Assembly: GCA_029204225.1 (NCBI GenBank)
Contig: CM055098.1
Location: forward strand, 7,090,746 to 7,154,745
Length of the DNA: 64,000 nucleotides
Origin: Diphasiastrum complanatum
Lineage: Eukaryota; Streptophyta; Lycopodiopsida; Lycopodiales; Lycopodiaceae
Reading direction: 5' to 3'
Below, piece by piece: positions 1-11,995 of the stretch (the stretch's first letter is position 1; every line of letters begins with the position of its first letter). A model generated the notes under the pieces. The model saw nothing but the letters and a program-made list of their open reading frames with translations, was not told the DNA's origin and did not search any database. The translations under genes and the position numbers were made by a program.

Positions 1-780
1 CAGTCCGCTTGTGAGCGAGACAATTTTGAGAGTATCAGTAGATCCAAAGTCCACTAGTAAGCGAGACACATTTTCGTGAGAGAATTGTATTTCTCTCATG
101 CCAATGCACTGCATGGATATGTCATGCAATGCTGCCAAAATTCAAGAAGATCAATAGGCAGTACTGTAGTTGTTATGCACATGTTATTTTGTATGATGTC
201 GAATGAATTTTTGTCTGATATTATTCGTGTGTCTGATTCTCTTGTTCATTCAATTTCGCACATTGGTTTGATTTCGTTGAATGCTACATTAATCTGTTAA
301 CATAGATCAGCAGTGTCTGTCTACTCTCTGAAGGATTGTAGGAATGGTATAGCTGGCAGTGACCAACAATCATATCTGAATTCCTGACGAACTAATTTCA
401 TTCGCGAACATTTTCGCTTCGCGATCACTTGGCTATAAGCATAAATCAATTTCAGATGCTCACTTGGGTTTCGTTTTGTTTTATTCTATTTCGTCTCATC
501 TCATCTTGTCTTGTTACAGAGCTTGATTGATCTTGTCACGAATTATTTCGCTTCGTTTCATTTCGTTTTGTGATCCGTATGCTTCCAGCATGAATTGTCA
601 AAGTTCGTTTAAGTTTCGCTTCGTTTCGTTTTCGCTTTCGTTTAGAATCTGTCTCGATCCGTTTGGTTGTGATACAGAGCTCGCTGGATTCAACACAAAT
701 TATTCTCGAACAAAATAATTCGAGTTCGAGAAAGTTTCACAAATCGTTCGAGATTTTGTTTGTCCATTTGTCACCAGAGT
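1..780. other. No gene recognised; TTTCG-rich low-complexity stretch
   Basis: Short frames here show no family resemblance. Positions about 460-720 are low complexity, built from variants of TTTCG, TTCGT and TTTTG on the + strand. This may be the decayed upstream part of the CACTA relic that follows, but nothing in the sequence proves it. Confidence 0.4.
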
Positions 781-781
781 T

Positions 782-1348
782 TTGGCTGAATTTGCATTTT
801 CTGAGTGCATTTTTTGCATCAACACTATCCATAGCCGATGGATGTTTTTCTTGAAACAATTTATGAAGACATTGAAAGGCTTTGTAAGACAAAGAGCAAG
901 GCCTGAGGGCAGCATGGCAGAAGGGTGGCTAGTGCAAGAATCCATGGTTTATATCACAGAGTTTCTTATTCATAGCAATCCTTCGATTCCTCGTCTCTGG
1001 GATAATAAGGATGATGAATGTGTTGTTGGGGAGGTTGAGAATGAGTCCTTTAGAAAGAAAGTGAATAAGTTTTGCATTCTTAATAGCAAGTAAAGGCAAA
1101 AGTGGATTTCGACATATGAAGATATGAAAGCTCGAAAAACAACCGCTCGAGCCACTTTCAAGAGAGGGCATAGAAGACAACCATATCCACATGACCTTGC
1201 CCTTCTACCCAAGGAAATGATGCTTGATTGGCTACATGATGCCCTTAGACAAGCCACAACAAACAATGAGAAAGTAACAAAAAGTGAAACAAACATTAGC
1301 CCTAAATGCTTTAGATTCTTTAAAGAGAAAATCCACTATCTGAATTAA
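782..1348 (+). pseudogene. CACTA (En/Spm-like) transposon DUF4218 relic
   Basis: The frame carries the hallmark of DUF4218, a domain found next to the transposase in plant CACTA elements: a stretch reading MKTLKGFVRQRARPEGSMAE, followed by glutamate- and tyrosine-containing sequence (positions 862-960). Family members typically read like LKxYVRNRARPEGSIAEGY here. The same frame runs through one stop (TAA at 1,091-1,093) into a basic segment ending at 1,348. Relatives often have a similar KW-rich tail before the domain ends. No transposase catalytic region or CACTA terminal repeat is visible in the window, so this is a fragment. The domain call is firm by motif; the CACTA assignment follows from the known distribution of DUF4218. 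Confidence 0.72.
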
Positions 1349-2005
1349 TATGTTCGAGTTTAAAGAGGTTAACAAGGCCAACCCCATCGTTGGACTTGAA
1401 ATTATTATGTGGCCTAAATTTTACCATAATCCTAAGCTTAATTTAATCCTAACTCTAACTTTAGCCCTAAATCTTTTAAACTATTTAAGAAGGTGATCTC
1501 CTATTTGAACTCATTGTGTGCTTGTGCTTTGAAATGTTTGAGTTTGCTCTACTATTGTCTGAGCTTTTTTTTCTATGCAAATTAGCATATTTCTAGTTCT
1601 TAGAACTTATGACCGACATATCTTACAATTACCTTCATCATTATTTCTATTATCACACTACAAATCTTGGACAATTTTTAACTTAATGTTGCCATTGTCC
1701 ATCCTCAATCTTTTTGTTTCATTCCAATTTCTAACACATAATTATTTACAGGATTGTAAAAACATGTTTCCAATAATAAATGGGCCCATAGATTTTAAAA
1801 CATTTGATAAATCTACCCAAATCATGACCAATTTAGAATCATAATGAATACTTCATAGAATTCATGAATGCAAAAGATGAAATTTAAAGAGAAAAAAAAA
1901 ACTTACAAAATAGTTAAAAAAAAAAAAGTTGAACATGTACATTCGTTTTTGCAAATAATTAGTTGTACCATAAAATAAATTTGAATCTTCGACACATACT
2001 TCTAA
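1349..2005. other. AT-rich spacer, nothing recognised
   Basis: No coding frame, repeat or RNA gene could be supported. A-rich runs occur near 1,880-1,930. Confidence 0.4.
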
Positions 2006-2687
2006 TGTGTTTTCACAATTCTAGCTTGACCAATTTTGGTCACATGTATTGTAATTTGCAAAATGGCCATGTAATTGGATGCCACACGTGCCAATAGCAT
2101 AGGATGCTTTTCCAAAACTTCATTTCTCATATTACATTGTGATAGCATCTTTGAAATGAGGCCAAAGAGTGCTTAGATAGGGTAGAGAAAAAATAGGACC
2201 CAAAAATAGCATATTTTTCATTGTTTTGGGATCTCGAGATCTTGACCCCTAATTAAGGTGGATCAAGTAGATCTTTAGATTAGATGTTAGGGTTAGTGTT
2301 ATAATGAAAACATAGAAGCCCTAAAATGCTCAAATCTGAGCTACTTATGTATACATATGTGATGGTTTCTCCATCAATGTATGAGCAAAATCAAGATTTT
2401 CCTTCTTGACTAGTTTGAGTCTATGATTTGATTGATGAATGTTATTGGCATATGATTTTTTGTGATCATTGGATGACTTCGGAGGTGCAAGTACAGTACA
2501 CAGGCAGCAACAAGTCATACACTCGCATGTGTGAAGAGTTTGCTAATTCATGGAGCTCAAGCCAAGATAAGCTAGAAATCAATGCATTGATTAGTAATCT
2601 AGCTTCTAGATCTTGATTGGATCTTAAGTAGGTGCTTTTTCCATCATTTCTAGGATCAAATGGGATGATTTTGCTGCATTGTTTACA
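2006..2687 (+). repeat. 5' LTR of copia A
   Basis: It starts near TGTGTTTTCACAATTC and ends in TTTACA directly before the primer binding site. Its first 85 bp (about 2,010-2,091) match 6,224-6,303, and its last 35 bp match 6,305-6,338. This identifies it as an LTR. Confidence 0.65.
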
Positions 2688-2700
2688 TGGGATCAGAGCC
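2688..2700 (+). other. Copia primer binding site
   Basis: TGGGATCAGAGCC lies immediately after the LTR end. It differs by one base from the usual initiator-tRNA-Met site of plant copia elements (TGGTATCAGAGC). Confidence 0.7.
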
Positions 2701-3464
2701 ATTCCAAGAAATGAGCTTTAATTCATGCTAGAATCATTGATGTAATTTTGATGTAATTCAAGCATTGATTGCTATCTAGACATAATTTATGATTAGTACC
2801 TTCAATCTTTGATCAATTTGACTGAGGAGAGATCTAATGGTTTTTTATTTACAGGCTTTTTAGCTTCAAAATCCAAGTTGTGGTCATCTCTTAGCAATTG
2901 GATCAAAATAACAAGTATTTTGTGTTTTCTTCATGTTGATGCTACTCGATTTGTGGAGTCAATCACAAGGAATAGTTTTCAATCATTCAATAGAAAGGTA
3001 GATCATCATGCACTGTTATAGGTCATTCTTAGGCTCATTAAGGTCCTTGAAAGTCAATTGTACTCATCAAGAGAATGCAATTCTAGTGAAGATTGTGTTC
3101 AATTTTGTTTGTTTTTATGCAATAGTTTGGATTGATTATTGTATTATAGTTCACCTTGATCTTGTAGGGATGATTTGAAGAGGCATTTATGTGCATTTGA
3201 TTCCTTTTGGTTCAGGTTAGGTGAATTCAATATTTTTGTGAAATCAAGATCAAGGAAGAGGCAATTTTGGATCCAATCTTCATGCAGCTTCAAACTAGTT
3301 TCCATTCATGTTGTCATTGATAGATTTGATTTGGATTAAGATCACGTAGGATCTTAATGAGAGGTAAAGTTTTGAGCTTTCTCAAGTCCCTAGGTAGTGG
3401 GATAGCTAGTTTTTCACTCATTTATATTTTGCATCCATTTTTATGACCAAGCTCTTGATTAGAA

Positions 3465-4111
3465 ATGGCTTCCATGAATGCATATCTTTTGGATCCAAAT
3501 GATAGATTGAATGCTTCTAATTATTCAATTTGGAAGCTAAGAATGGAATCAATTCTTATTTCACAAGATCTAATGGATATAGTGAGTGGTGAAAAGGATG
3601 AGCTTATTCACCCTCAATAAGCTACAAAGTACAAGAAGAGGTGCAAGGTTGCCCTTCATTGTATAAAAATGAATGTGACTAATGAGCTTCTTAAGGAGGT
3701 AGGTGCTTGCACCTTGGCTCGAAAAGCATGGGAAACTCTCCAAAAGATATATGACTCCAAGAACACTTTAAGGATGCTATCCTTGAAGAATCAAATCCTT
3801 CAATGTTTCCAAGGTAAAGGAGAGAGGGGTCATTTATATGTGTTGAGAGTTAAGGACTTAAACAAGAGCTTGCTTACATAGAAGATTCCATTAAGGAATG
3901 TGAACTTGTTCAACTAAAATTGAATGGACTAAGTGTGGAATTTGCTAATTTGGTGCAAGGCTATGCAATTATGGGCAAGTTGCCCTCACTTAAAAATCTC
4001 CAAGGAGTCCTCATTGCCGAGGAGAGTAGAAGAACTCACATCAAGTCAATGATGGAGAAGCCCTCTCTCAATGATGGAGATGACAAGCCTCTTTTCATCA
4101 AGCAAACCTAG
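3465..4111 (+). pseudogene. copia A gag (DUF4219/UBN2 type)
   Basis: From the ATG at 3,465 the frame reads a DUF4219-like start (ASNYSIWKLRMES near residues 17-29). A UBN2-like region follows (ARKAWETLQKIYDSKNTLRM, about 3,717-3,776). This is the capsid-like gag of Ty1/copia elements. The frame is broken by TAA at 3,618-3,620 and TAG near 3,880. The rest (GLSVEFANLVQGY, then an AEE..R segment) continues in a different frame from 3,920 to 4,111. No CCHC knuckle was seen before the protease. It is a non-functional relic. Confidence 0.75.
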
Positions 4112-4195
4112 GCCAAGAAGAGGAGGAGAGTTCATATGAAGACTCTCTCATGATGTCAAGTTGTTCATCTTCAAGCATGAAAGGAGAAGACCCTT

Positions 4196-5191
4196 GGTGG
4201 ATAGACAGTGGGGCTAGCTCCCACATGACAAGTAAGAGGGAATATTTTTCAACCTTATCCACCTATGATGGACCTATCAAGTCAATTTTTACAGCAAATG
4301 ATTATGCTTGTAGGTATAAGGAATAGGATCCATACCTTTATGCTTAGGATCTTCAAAGAAGATCAAGATAGATGGTGTACTTTACATTCCTAGCATCACT
4401 AAGAGCTTACTTAGTGTAGGCCAATTGCTTGACAATGGTTTCTTTGTGGAGTTCTCTACTAATGTATGCAACATCAAGAAAAATGGGAAGATCATAGCAA
4501 GAGGAAGAAGGTATAAGAGGCTGTATATGGTTGATGCTTTTGTTGATCCTAACCAATTTGTGATGGTAGCCAAGGAAGACAAAATGGCCAATTTGTAATG
4601 GTTGCCAAGGAGGACAAAATGACCACAAATGATTTGTGCCACAAGATCAACACTAAGTCTATAGAAGCCATGTGCAAGGAGGAGCTTGCTCTAGGCCTTC
4701 CAAGATCCATGGCAAAGGATGAAAAGGTTTGTGAAGGATGTGCTTCGGCTAAAGCACATAGGTTGCCTTTCCCTAACTCTATCACTAAGATTACTCACCC
4801 TCTTAAGTTGATCCATTTGGATGTACATTTTGCAAGCACAAAAACCAATGGTGGAGCCACAATATTTGTAAGTTTTTATTATGAATCCTCTAAGAATCAT
4901 ATTGGAAAAGATATGGTTGAGATCAAGGAAGAGCTTGATCAAGAGGAGAAGCAAAATCCGAGAGCTTCAACTATTCCAAAGAGAGCCACAAGAGCAAAGA
5001 TGAGGCTATCAATGCTCATTTCTGTGAAAAAGGAAAGGCAAGTTAGAGAGGAAGGTACATTTTGTACTTCACTTGCTAAATTTTGTAATGACGTTGCATT
5101 GAATTCTAAGTATGGAATGAAAGGCGGTTCTCATATCTACTTACTCTTGAATGTGCTAGAAGTAAGCATGATATTTTCATTCATAAGTTGA
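4196..5191 (+). pseudogene. copia A protease, pre-integrase and integrase N-terminus
   Basis: At about 4,196-4,230 the sequence encodes WWIDSGASSHMT, the copia aspartic protease site (DSGA). Frameshifted pieces follow: IPSITKSLLSVGQLLDNGFF (about 4,387-4,446), then the zinc-binding GAG-pre-integrase region ending VCEGCASAKAHRLPFP (about 4,729-4,776), then the opening of the integrase (LIHLDVHF). After about 4,890 the core is lost and an acidic linker follows. A direct repeat occurs at 4,560-4,620, where 'atttgtgatggtagccaaggaagacaaaatg' is nearly duplicated. Confidence 0.7.
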
Positions 5192-5199
5192 AAGATTGT

Positions 5200-6218
5200 A
5201 ACTTCATTTTAAAATAGACATATTGTGAACCTTGTATAAGAATAAGTGAATCATCCTTGAAGCACACTTAATTCCATGCAAAGGTATTTGGCCTCATTAG
5301 ATTCAAGCTCAACAAGTATGTACTGCAAATTGCTACTTGTAGTCAATTGTGGACTAGTCAATTATAGACTAGTCAATTTGGCATAAATGATCTTGGTGAT
5401 TGTTTTCTTGACTTGAAAGATTATCATGTTGAGAAGGAGAACATTCAGGTTTTAAGACTAGAAAACAAAGTTCTTGAGAGTCTTGAAGACATTCAAGATT
5501 TGGATCCATGTTTTCATCATCAACACCAAGAGGGAGTAAGCATGATGAAAGAAAAAGGCATCAAGGAAAAACCCGAGAAGGAGCACTTGTCTCAAGGCAA
5601 AAGAGACCTGAATCTACATCAATATAAAGGCTTGAGTGAAGAGAAAGGAGCAGCAAAAAAATTTATTCATAGCTCCCTTTACTCATCTTACTTTATGTTT
5701 GATAGAAAGCATGTCATGAATTTGACAATGTTCTTTGATGATGTTAGTATGAACATCTACTTTGATTGGAATTTCAAAGATGTATTCAAAGGCCTCATCT
5801 TGTGATCCATCCATTCTTGAATTTCGAAGGAATAAAGACCTTCATGAAAAGGATGGCAATTTGGAGTTCATTGTTTTGGTGGATAAAGTCAAGATGGTGA
5901 TATTTCAAACTTTTGTTGTATGTGATTCGTACCAAAGTTGGATCTTATAGAAAGCTGCTGTTCTTCAAGATTATTTTTTAGGACTCTCATTTTGCAAGCC
6001 AAGATGTTCATTCAACAACCTATCGAAGAAAAAACTTCAACGTTGAAGACAATCCTTATTGAGCTCTCACTACATTTGAGAACTTGGAGCTCAAATCACA
6101 TTCTTATCATGATGAGTGATCATGCTCACTCCACAAAGCAAGAACCTAAAAATTATGTTGTTTTTATCCATGTATTAGTTATTGATCCAGAATAGTCTCA
6201 TCAAGCTAAATTATGAAG
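5200..6218 (+). other. 3' part of copia A, no recognisable domain
   Basis: The frames at 5,413-5,805 (lysine/glutamate-rich) and 5,938-6,195 have no family signature I recognise. Their position between the deleted pol and the right LTR makes them remnants of the element's 3' region or an untranslated segment. No RT motif (YVDD type) is present. Confidence 0.4.
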
Positions 6219-6338
6219 TGTTAAATTTTCGCAATTCTAGCTTGACCAATTTTGGTCACATGTATTCTAATTGGCAAAATGGCCATGTAATTGGATGCCA
6301 CACAGATCCAATGGGATTATTTTAATGCATTTTTTACA
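6219..6338 (+). repeat. 3' LTR of copia A, internally deleted
   Basis: The left end (TGTTAAATTTTCGCAATTC) and right end (ATGGGATTATTTTAATGCATTTTTTACA) match the two ends of the 5' LTR. About 560 bp between them are absent, leaving about 120 bp. Confidence 0.6.
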
Positions 6339-6520
6339 CTCTTTATATTCTCTATTAGCATTGAAACATAGGCATGCCATGATGTTTATCTATCATTAAT
6401 TACAATGAGATTTCAAGTCTTCCATTTTTTACACTTTAGATTCTCTATTGGCATTGCTAACATAGGCATGACATGATGTTTATCTGTCATTAATTACAAT
6501 GAGATTTCAAGTCTTCGTTT
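6336..6520. repeat. Tandem duplication, about 92-bp unit x2
   Basis: Positions 6,336-6,430 and 6,431-6,520 are near-identical neighbours. Both contain 'cataggcatg', 'catgatgtttatct' and 'cattaattacaatgagattt' in the same order. Confidence 0.85.
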
Positions 6521-6540
6521 TTGACATCTTTACAGGCTTT

Positions 6541-6798
6541 CTATTTTGTGGCTAATATGGTTGACGACGCTACTTTATCCCTATCGGCTTCTACATGTGT
6601 GCAGCTTGCTATATACTTTTCCACTGTGGTTTAGTTTATATGAACTGCCTCCCTACGCGATGTGCTAAAGTCCTCTACTCTTTCTAGGACTCACAACTCC
6701 CTTTACAACATGCTGGTTTCTGAAATGGCCATTGATGTCGTGTATAGTTCTTTTGTACTTGTACATTTGTGAAAATATAATAATACACTTAACATTTG

Positions 6799-6800
<2 letters not shown>
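6541..6800 (+). mobile_element. Candidate LINE 3' tail
   Basis: Positions 6,753-6,798 (TTTTGTACTTGTACATTTGTG, then AAAA..TAT and TGCAAA) resemble the 3' end of the LINE at 16,212-16,929. The (TA)n tract follows at once, where a LINE tail would end. No coding remnant was recognised upstream. Confidence 0.35.

Positions 6801-6860
<60 letters not shown>
6801..6860. repeat. (TA)n(TG)n microsatellite
   Basis: About 46 bp of alternating TA are followed by about 14 bp of TG. Long frames through it on both strands are artefacts of the repeat. Confidence 0.95.
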
Positions 6861-6869
6861 ATGGTAGCT

Positions 6870-8647
6870 AGTATGTCTCGATACATGCAATTTGAAAAAT
6901 TTAACACACCTGGAATTAAAAGTAATGATAAACTTATTGCAATTATACAATTTGAAATGCTTACACACATGTACAAAAATGTACCATAAAGCATAACATA
7001 ATTAAAAAAATATTTTAAATGAAAAATTTTCATTCTTGATTGAGAAAAAATAGCTTATAGTCATTAACTTCTTTGGACTTTCAAATGAAACACAATTAGA
7101 ACACAAAAGATCAACATCACAAGCCTTGCAACAAATTTAAGGGATGATTGATTAGTTACACTTTATTCATCTTTTATGATGAACATACTACAAAAATTTA
7201 TGGTTCAAGATAATCTCTCCACAACTTTGGTGCAATTGTTTTTAGCACGGATGCAATTGCAATAAGCTACTATGATAACTTGCTAAAGGCTAAATTATTG
7301 CTCTTAGGTGAGTTAAAGCATTAAGATGAGTTTGTGTTTTTATACTTTAAGAAATAAAATGCAAAAACGATTTGGTCATTTTTAAATTATTTGAATGTAT
7401 GTGTAACCCAAATGGCAAAACTAGTTATGATCTTTTATATCAGCTTGATTCCCTTGGTCAATTTACGTGCTTTTCCATGACGACGACTTCTCTCTCTCCA
7501 TGTTTATAGCCCAATAAAGATCACAACACCATAACCATGTGCATTATACAAATGGACTAAGGTACATAGTAGTATGTAGACACCGTTCTAATATGGTTGT
7601 CATGTAGGCAAGTATTAATATTCAATAAGACCATGTGAAAATTTTTGCATTATGGAAATTAGAAAAAATAATAATAATTTTGTTGGGATTAGCTCAATAA
7701 GCTCCAATTTTTTGTTTTCAATCAACTATTTGGTTCATTTTAATAAAAGCTTCTTTGCAATTAACCAGTTCCTAGTTTGTCCTTTCACACCTAGATAGCT
7801 AACTAACCTCCAAGGAATCAAGAATGAAGAGCTTGAGCTTGATAAAAAATATATATCATACAAAGAAAAAAAGCAAAGCAAAAGATTCTAAATAGGAGAT
7901 TGTAGTTATCAAACTGAAAATGTCAACCAAAAAGTGAACATTTAATGTGGATATCAACTCAACTAAAAAGTAACATCTCAACAACTTCATCCAACATGGT
8001 CAAGAGGCTGGCATGAGTAGTCACTAATAGAAAAAAGTGATAATCGTACCCAAAAAAAAAAATTAAAATAACCAAAATAAATAAGTTTTACTCAAAATTA
8101 AGGTTTTCTAAGTCTACATATTTTGAATAACCGACTCAAAATACAAGACTTGATGATATCAAAATGCCAACAAGCATCAACGTTCGATTTTCTTACGAAC
8201 TTTGAAAGTACTAAGGCATACTACTTTGAAACTTATATGAAAGAAATATCATTCACTTTTAAAACATGAGCTTACAATTATCAAAAATGGAAAAGACTTC
8301 ACCATGAAAACGATATTCTACAACCACATGTACCAATTCCAACATGTTTGGAAATGCTTTTGGCTCACGCACGTTATTGTTGCTCATAGTTCTAAATCAT
8401 CCAACAACAATTGATCAATTTGCTCACCCACACAACATTTTATAAACATGAGAAATTTTGATATCTAGAAAATTGAATGCATCTTACATCAAACCATAGA
8501 ACATGTATCAAAAGTGGCAAAAACACGTAAACTACATGCATTATCCAAAAAAAAGCTAATAAAATAAAAAAATTTAAAGGGGCTAGATGGAAAATCAATT
8601 GTTGCACTAATAAATCAAAACATTAATGTTTGATTGTCCACAACAAG
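6870..8647. other. AT-rich intergenic DNA, nothing recognised
   Basis: No coding, RNA or repeat feature could be supported here. Confidence 0.4.
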
Positions 8648-8652
8648 ATTAA

Positions 8653-9172
8653 TATAAGGGAAGCTCCTTAGATCCTGCTTACAAGTTACAAACACAATGG
8701 ATAACACACTATGGAGAAACCACCTAACCAAGTAGAAGCATCCAATCAAACTCTAGAAGCCTCACCCCCAAGCCAAGGAACAAGAAGCATGAATATAAAG
8801 TGAGAGTCTGGCAATGAATCCGAAACCATGATGATGAGTAGGGCGAGTTTGGCCTCAATATATATAGCCAAAAGCAATCTGGACACATAGCCATCATAGC
8901 CCTAAGTTCCCTATATATAGATTCACCTAGAATAGAGTCCTAAGCATGGACCAACTATTCATAGAATTGCTATTGATAACTCTACACATGCATACACTGT
9001 CTCATACATTGTCTAAACTCCATTTAATGTGTTCTGGGCCTCACAAAAATACCAGTTACTTTCGGGACACGTCCACTATGACGTGGCATAACTAACAGTT
9101 TGTTTCACTAGAATACCGTGTATCCAAGACTAGGAATATACTGAATCCTATGTACTGATCATGGACATAACA
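8653..9172 (-). repeat. 3' LTR of the chromovirus
   Basis: 520 bp. On the minus strand it starts TGTTATGTCCATGATC and contains a TATA-like TATATATAG (complement of about 8,912-8,920). It aligns throughout with 15,365-15,867. Confidence 0.9.
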
Positions 9173-9183
9173 TTCTTCCCTCC
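9173..9183 (-). other. Polypurine tract of the chromovirus
   Basis: On the minus strand GGAGGGAAGAA directly precedes the 3' LTR. This is the usual plus-strand priming site. Confidence 0.8.
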
Positions 9184-9184
9184 T

Positions 9185-9581
9185 TAAATTGCTTCTATCC
9201 TTAGAAGCTAAACTTCGGTAAATTCTTCTTTATGCTATCAACTCTCTCCCAAGAATCATCATCCTCAGTACAACCTTTCCACCAAATTAAGCACTCAGAG
9301 ATAGAACGATTTCTCAATTATTTATCTCTGGTTCTGAGCACTTTCTCAGGTTCCAAAGGTACACTAAGCGACAAATCTTTCAAATGAGATATATCTTCAT
9401 CCAATCCAACTATATTACCATCATGTAAACTTAGTTTCAAACGACTTACAATAAACACTGAGTGTGCAGTCGATTTTCCTTGAAAATCGAATTCATACGC
9501 CAAAGAACCAATTCTACGTACAATCTTGAAAGGTCCACAATAATGGGTAGACAACTTATAATGCTTTCCTATACGTAACAT
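9185..9581 (-). pseudogene. Integrase C-terminus and chromodomain of the chromovirus
   Basis: The frame begins with the integrase tail (KHYKLSTHYCGPFKIVRRIG, the 'L.P...GPF.I...IG' module). After one stop (TAA near 9,317) it continues in the same frame into a chromodomain segment, LIWWKGCTEDDDSWERVDSI, ending before 9,185. The aromatic and acidic pattern (WWKG...D.SWE) matches the 'VKWKGY....TWE' core of chromodomains, which guide integration in chromoviruses. Confidence 0.82.
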
Positions 9582-10400
9582 CTTAGAATCTTCTGTAATT
9601 CTAAGATATATCCTACATCAACTTTAAAATCTCTTGAAGATCTCTTAAGATTGGTATAGTGTTTAGCTCCATCCTGAGCACTACGGATACTATCCTTAGC
9701 CACTTGCAACATCTCTTGCATATCATGCAAAAAATCAGCAACCTTCTGGATCTTAACAGACTTCGTCTCAACATTTACTAGAGATCTAGGTTGAAAACCG
9801 TACATAAGCATAAAAGGACTGTAACCTGTAGCAAAATGTTTTTTACTATTATATGCAAACTCAACCAGTAGGAGATAATCTTCCCAATGAGATTGCCTGT
9901 GAGAAACATACGTCCTCAAAATATCTTCCATAGTTTGATTAGTCCTTTCTGTCTGGTCATCTAATTCAGGATGATCAAAAGAACTTAAACTCAAAGAAGT
10001 TTCAAGTTTATGGAATAATGCTAACCAAAAGTGACCTGTGAACTTAGAATCTCTATCACTAACAATGTCACTTGGCAAACCATACAACCGAAATAATCTT
10101 TCAACAAAGATCAAGGCTAATTCAGAAGCCTTTATAGTTGACTTGACTGGTATGAATGTAGCTAACTTAGTTAACCCCAAATAGAATTGTTCTGTCGTTG
10201 GGTCTTCGGAAGTCCAACTACAAAATCCATAGATATGTTTTCTCATTTCTTATCAGAGATATCTAACGGATGCAACAAACCACCAGCCTTATGGCGTTCA
10301 GCCTTTGCTAGTTGACAGAGCTTGCATTTAACAACATATGACTCGACATATGGCTTGAGCTTTGGCCAATAAAATTATCTTTTAACCAAGTCCAGAGTCC
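9569..10400 (-). pseudogene. Integrase core of the chromovirus
   Basis: The segment near 10,380-10,270 carries the zinc-binding end (CKLCQLAKAERHKAGGLLHP). It is followed by the catalytic core with FIPVKSTIKASELALIFVER, SDRDSKFTGHFW and ERTNQTMEDILRTYV. The aspartate of SDRD and the glutamate-containing TERTNQ-like region fit the D,D-35-E integrase pattern. A frameshift and stop near 10,250 split the zinc segment from the core, so it is dead. Confidence 0.85.
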
Positions 10401-10566
10401 TGTGTATACCGGGATGTCCTACACAGGGTATGTCATGACATTCAAACAAAATCTTACGATTGAGCTCATCACCAGGTACGCAAACTTTCTCATTCCGAAA
10501 TAGTAATCCATCTCGAATGGTAAACTGTTCCACAATCTTTTTATCTTTCCTAGTTAGTTGAGTCCC

Positions 10567-10935
10567 CTATGTTTCTGACTCAACACTGTCCACATTTCTT
10601 CCGGTCTGAACAATGTTCCAAATGTGACCAAAATGGGAATCTGATTCATATTTTCCTCTCAGCAAAAGATATAGATCCGTAGAAATCTGGATGAATGACA
10701 ACTCCTTCAGCTCATCGATCCGACTAAGAGCATCTACAACTTGATTAGAGCTGTCTCTTATGTAACGGTTTTCATGATCGAATTTTTGCATCAATTCAAC
10801 CCATCGAGCTTTTCTCCCTCGAAGATCATGTTGATCACAAAAGTACTTAAGAGGCTGGTAATCCATATACACTACAAACTTACTACCATACAAGTAGTGT
10901 CTCCAAGTTTTAAGTGCATGGATTACAACGAACAA
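10567..10935 (-). pseudogene. RNase H of the chromovirus
   Basis: It encodes the Ty3-type RNase H signature: ALKTWRHYLYGSKFVVYMDY, then QPLKYF and a VVDALSR end. It sits between RT and integrase as expected. Confidence 0.85.
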
Positions 10936-11279
10936 TTCTTTTTCCTACGTAATATAACGCAACTGAGGACCAGTGAATTGTTTGCTCTCAAATGCTAGTG
11001 GCCTATCCATTTGTAATAGAACTGCTCCAACTGCAACATCAATTGCGTCCGTTCTCACGACATAAGGTAAATCTGGATTTGCAATTTATAACACGGGAGC
11101 TGAAACAATCATTGTTTTAAGTTTTTCAAAACATTGATTTAATTTCTCATTCCAAACAACAAGCGGACTAGGTTGATTCCTCTTTTTTTTTTAATTAACA
11201 AATCATTTTGTCAGATTATTAAGTGGTGTTGCTAACTTAGCAAAATCCTCAATAAATCTCTTGAAGAAAATTGTAAAAC

Positions 11280-11995
11280 CTATGACTTTACTTGTCTCAC
11301 AGTTCTCGTAATTGGCCACTCAATCACAATTTTGATTTTATCCTCGTCAATCTTGATCCCATTTACTGTGATGTTATGACTGAGATAAAGTAACTCTTGC
11401 TTAAAGAATTCACACTTGGACTCTTTAGCGTAGAGTAACTCCCGCCAGAGTTTCATCAAGACGATTTTTAAGTATTCTACGTATTCCACCAAGGATCTAC
11501 TGTAAACGAGAATATCGTCTAAGAATACAACTACAAACCACCCCAAATATGGACGAAATAAATCGTTTATCATTTGCTGAAACATTGCTAGAGCATTCGT
11601 TAATCCAAATGGCAACACTAAGAATTCATAATGACCAAATCTAGAACGAAATCTTGTCTTTTGGATATCTTCCAACTAAATTTTTATTTGATGGTACCAT
11701 GTCCTGAGATCTATCTTGGTGAAATACTATGCTCCATCCAAGCGATCTACAAGGTCATCCATACTGGATAATGGATATTTATTTTTAATAGTCACTTTGT
11801 AAATAGCTTTGTAATCCACACACATCCGAAAGCCTCCATCTTTTTTCGCTTTAAGAAGAACAGGAGCGCCCCATGGTGATTTACTAGGTTGTATATGTCC
11901 CATCCTCAGATAGTTTTCTATTTGATTTGAAATTTGTCTCCTCTTTTTGAGAAAACCTATAAGGTTGTCTAGAGACAGGTTGACTCCCTTAAATT
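11280..11995 (-). pseudogene. Reverse transcriptase of the chromovirus
   Basis: On the minus strand, positions about 11,890-11,700 encode [21 protein letters not shown] and a degenerate 'DLRTWYHQI'. Positions 11,675-11,280 hold FGLTNALAMFQQMINDLF and the catalytic VFLDDILVYS (the FLDD form of Ty3/gypsy RTs). Several stops interrupt the frame (near 11,700, 11,730 and after 11,990). Confidence 0.88.

Larger units (their letters stand above)
2006..6338 (+). mobile_element. Degenerate, internally deleted Ty1/copia element (copia A)
   Basis: The element is bounded by a left LTR of about 680 bp and a shortened right LTR. It has a copia-type primer binding site at 2,688 and gag, protease and pre-integrase segments in the order expected for Ty1/copia. 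The integrase core, reverse transcriptase and RNase H are missing. The reading passes from the start of integrase (about 4,890) straight into an acidic lysine/glutamate-rich linker (about 4,915-5,000) of the kind that precedes RT in copia polyproteins. A deletion is therefore likely. The frame holds several stops. No convincing target-site duplication was found (TCTAA on the left, CTCTT on the right). Confidence 0.72.

Noticed and set aside
6665-7033. Overlapping frames rich in Ile-Tyr
   Set aside because: They run through the (TA)n tract; both strands are open only because of the repeat.
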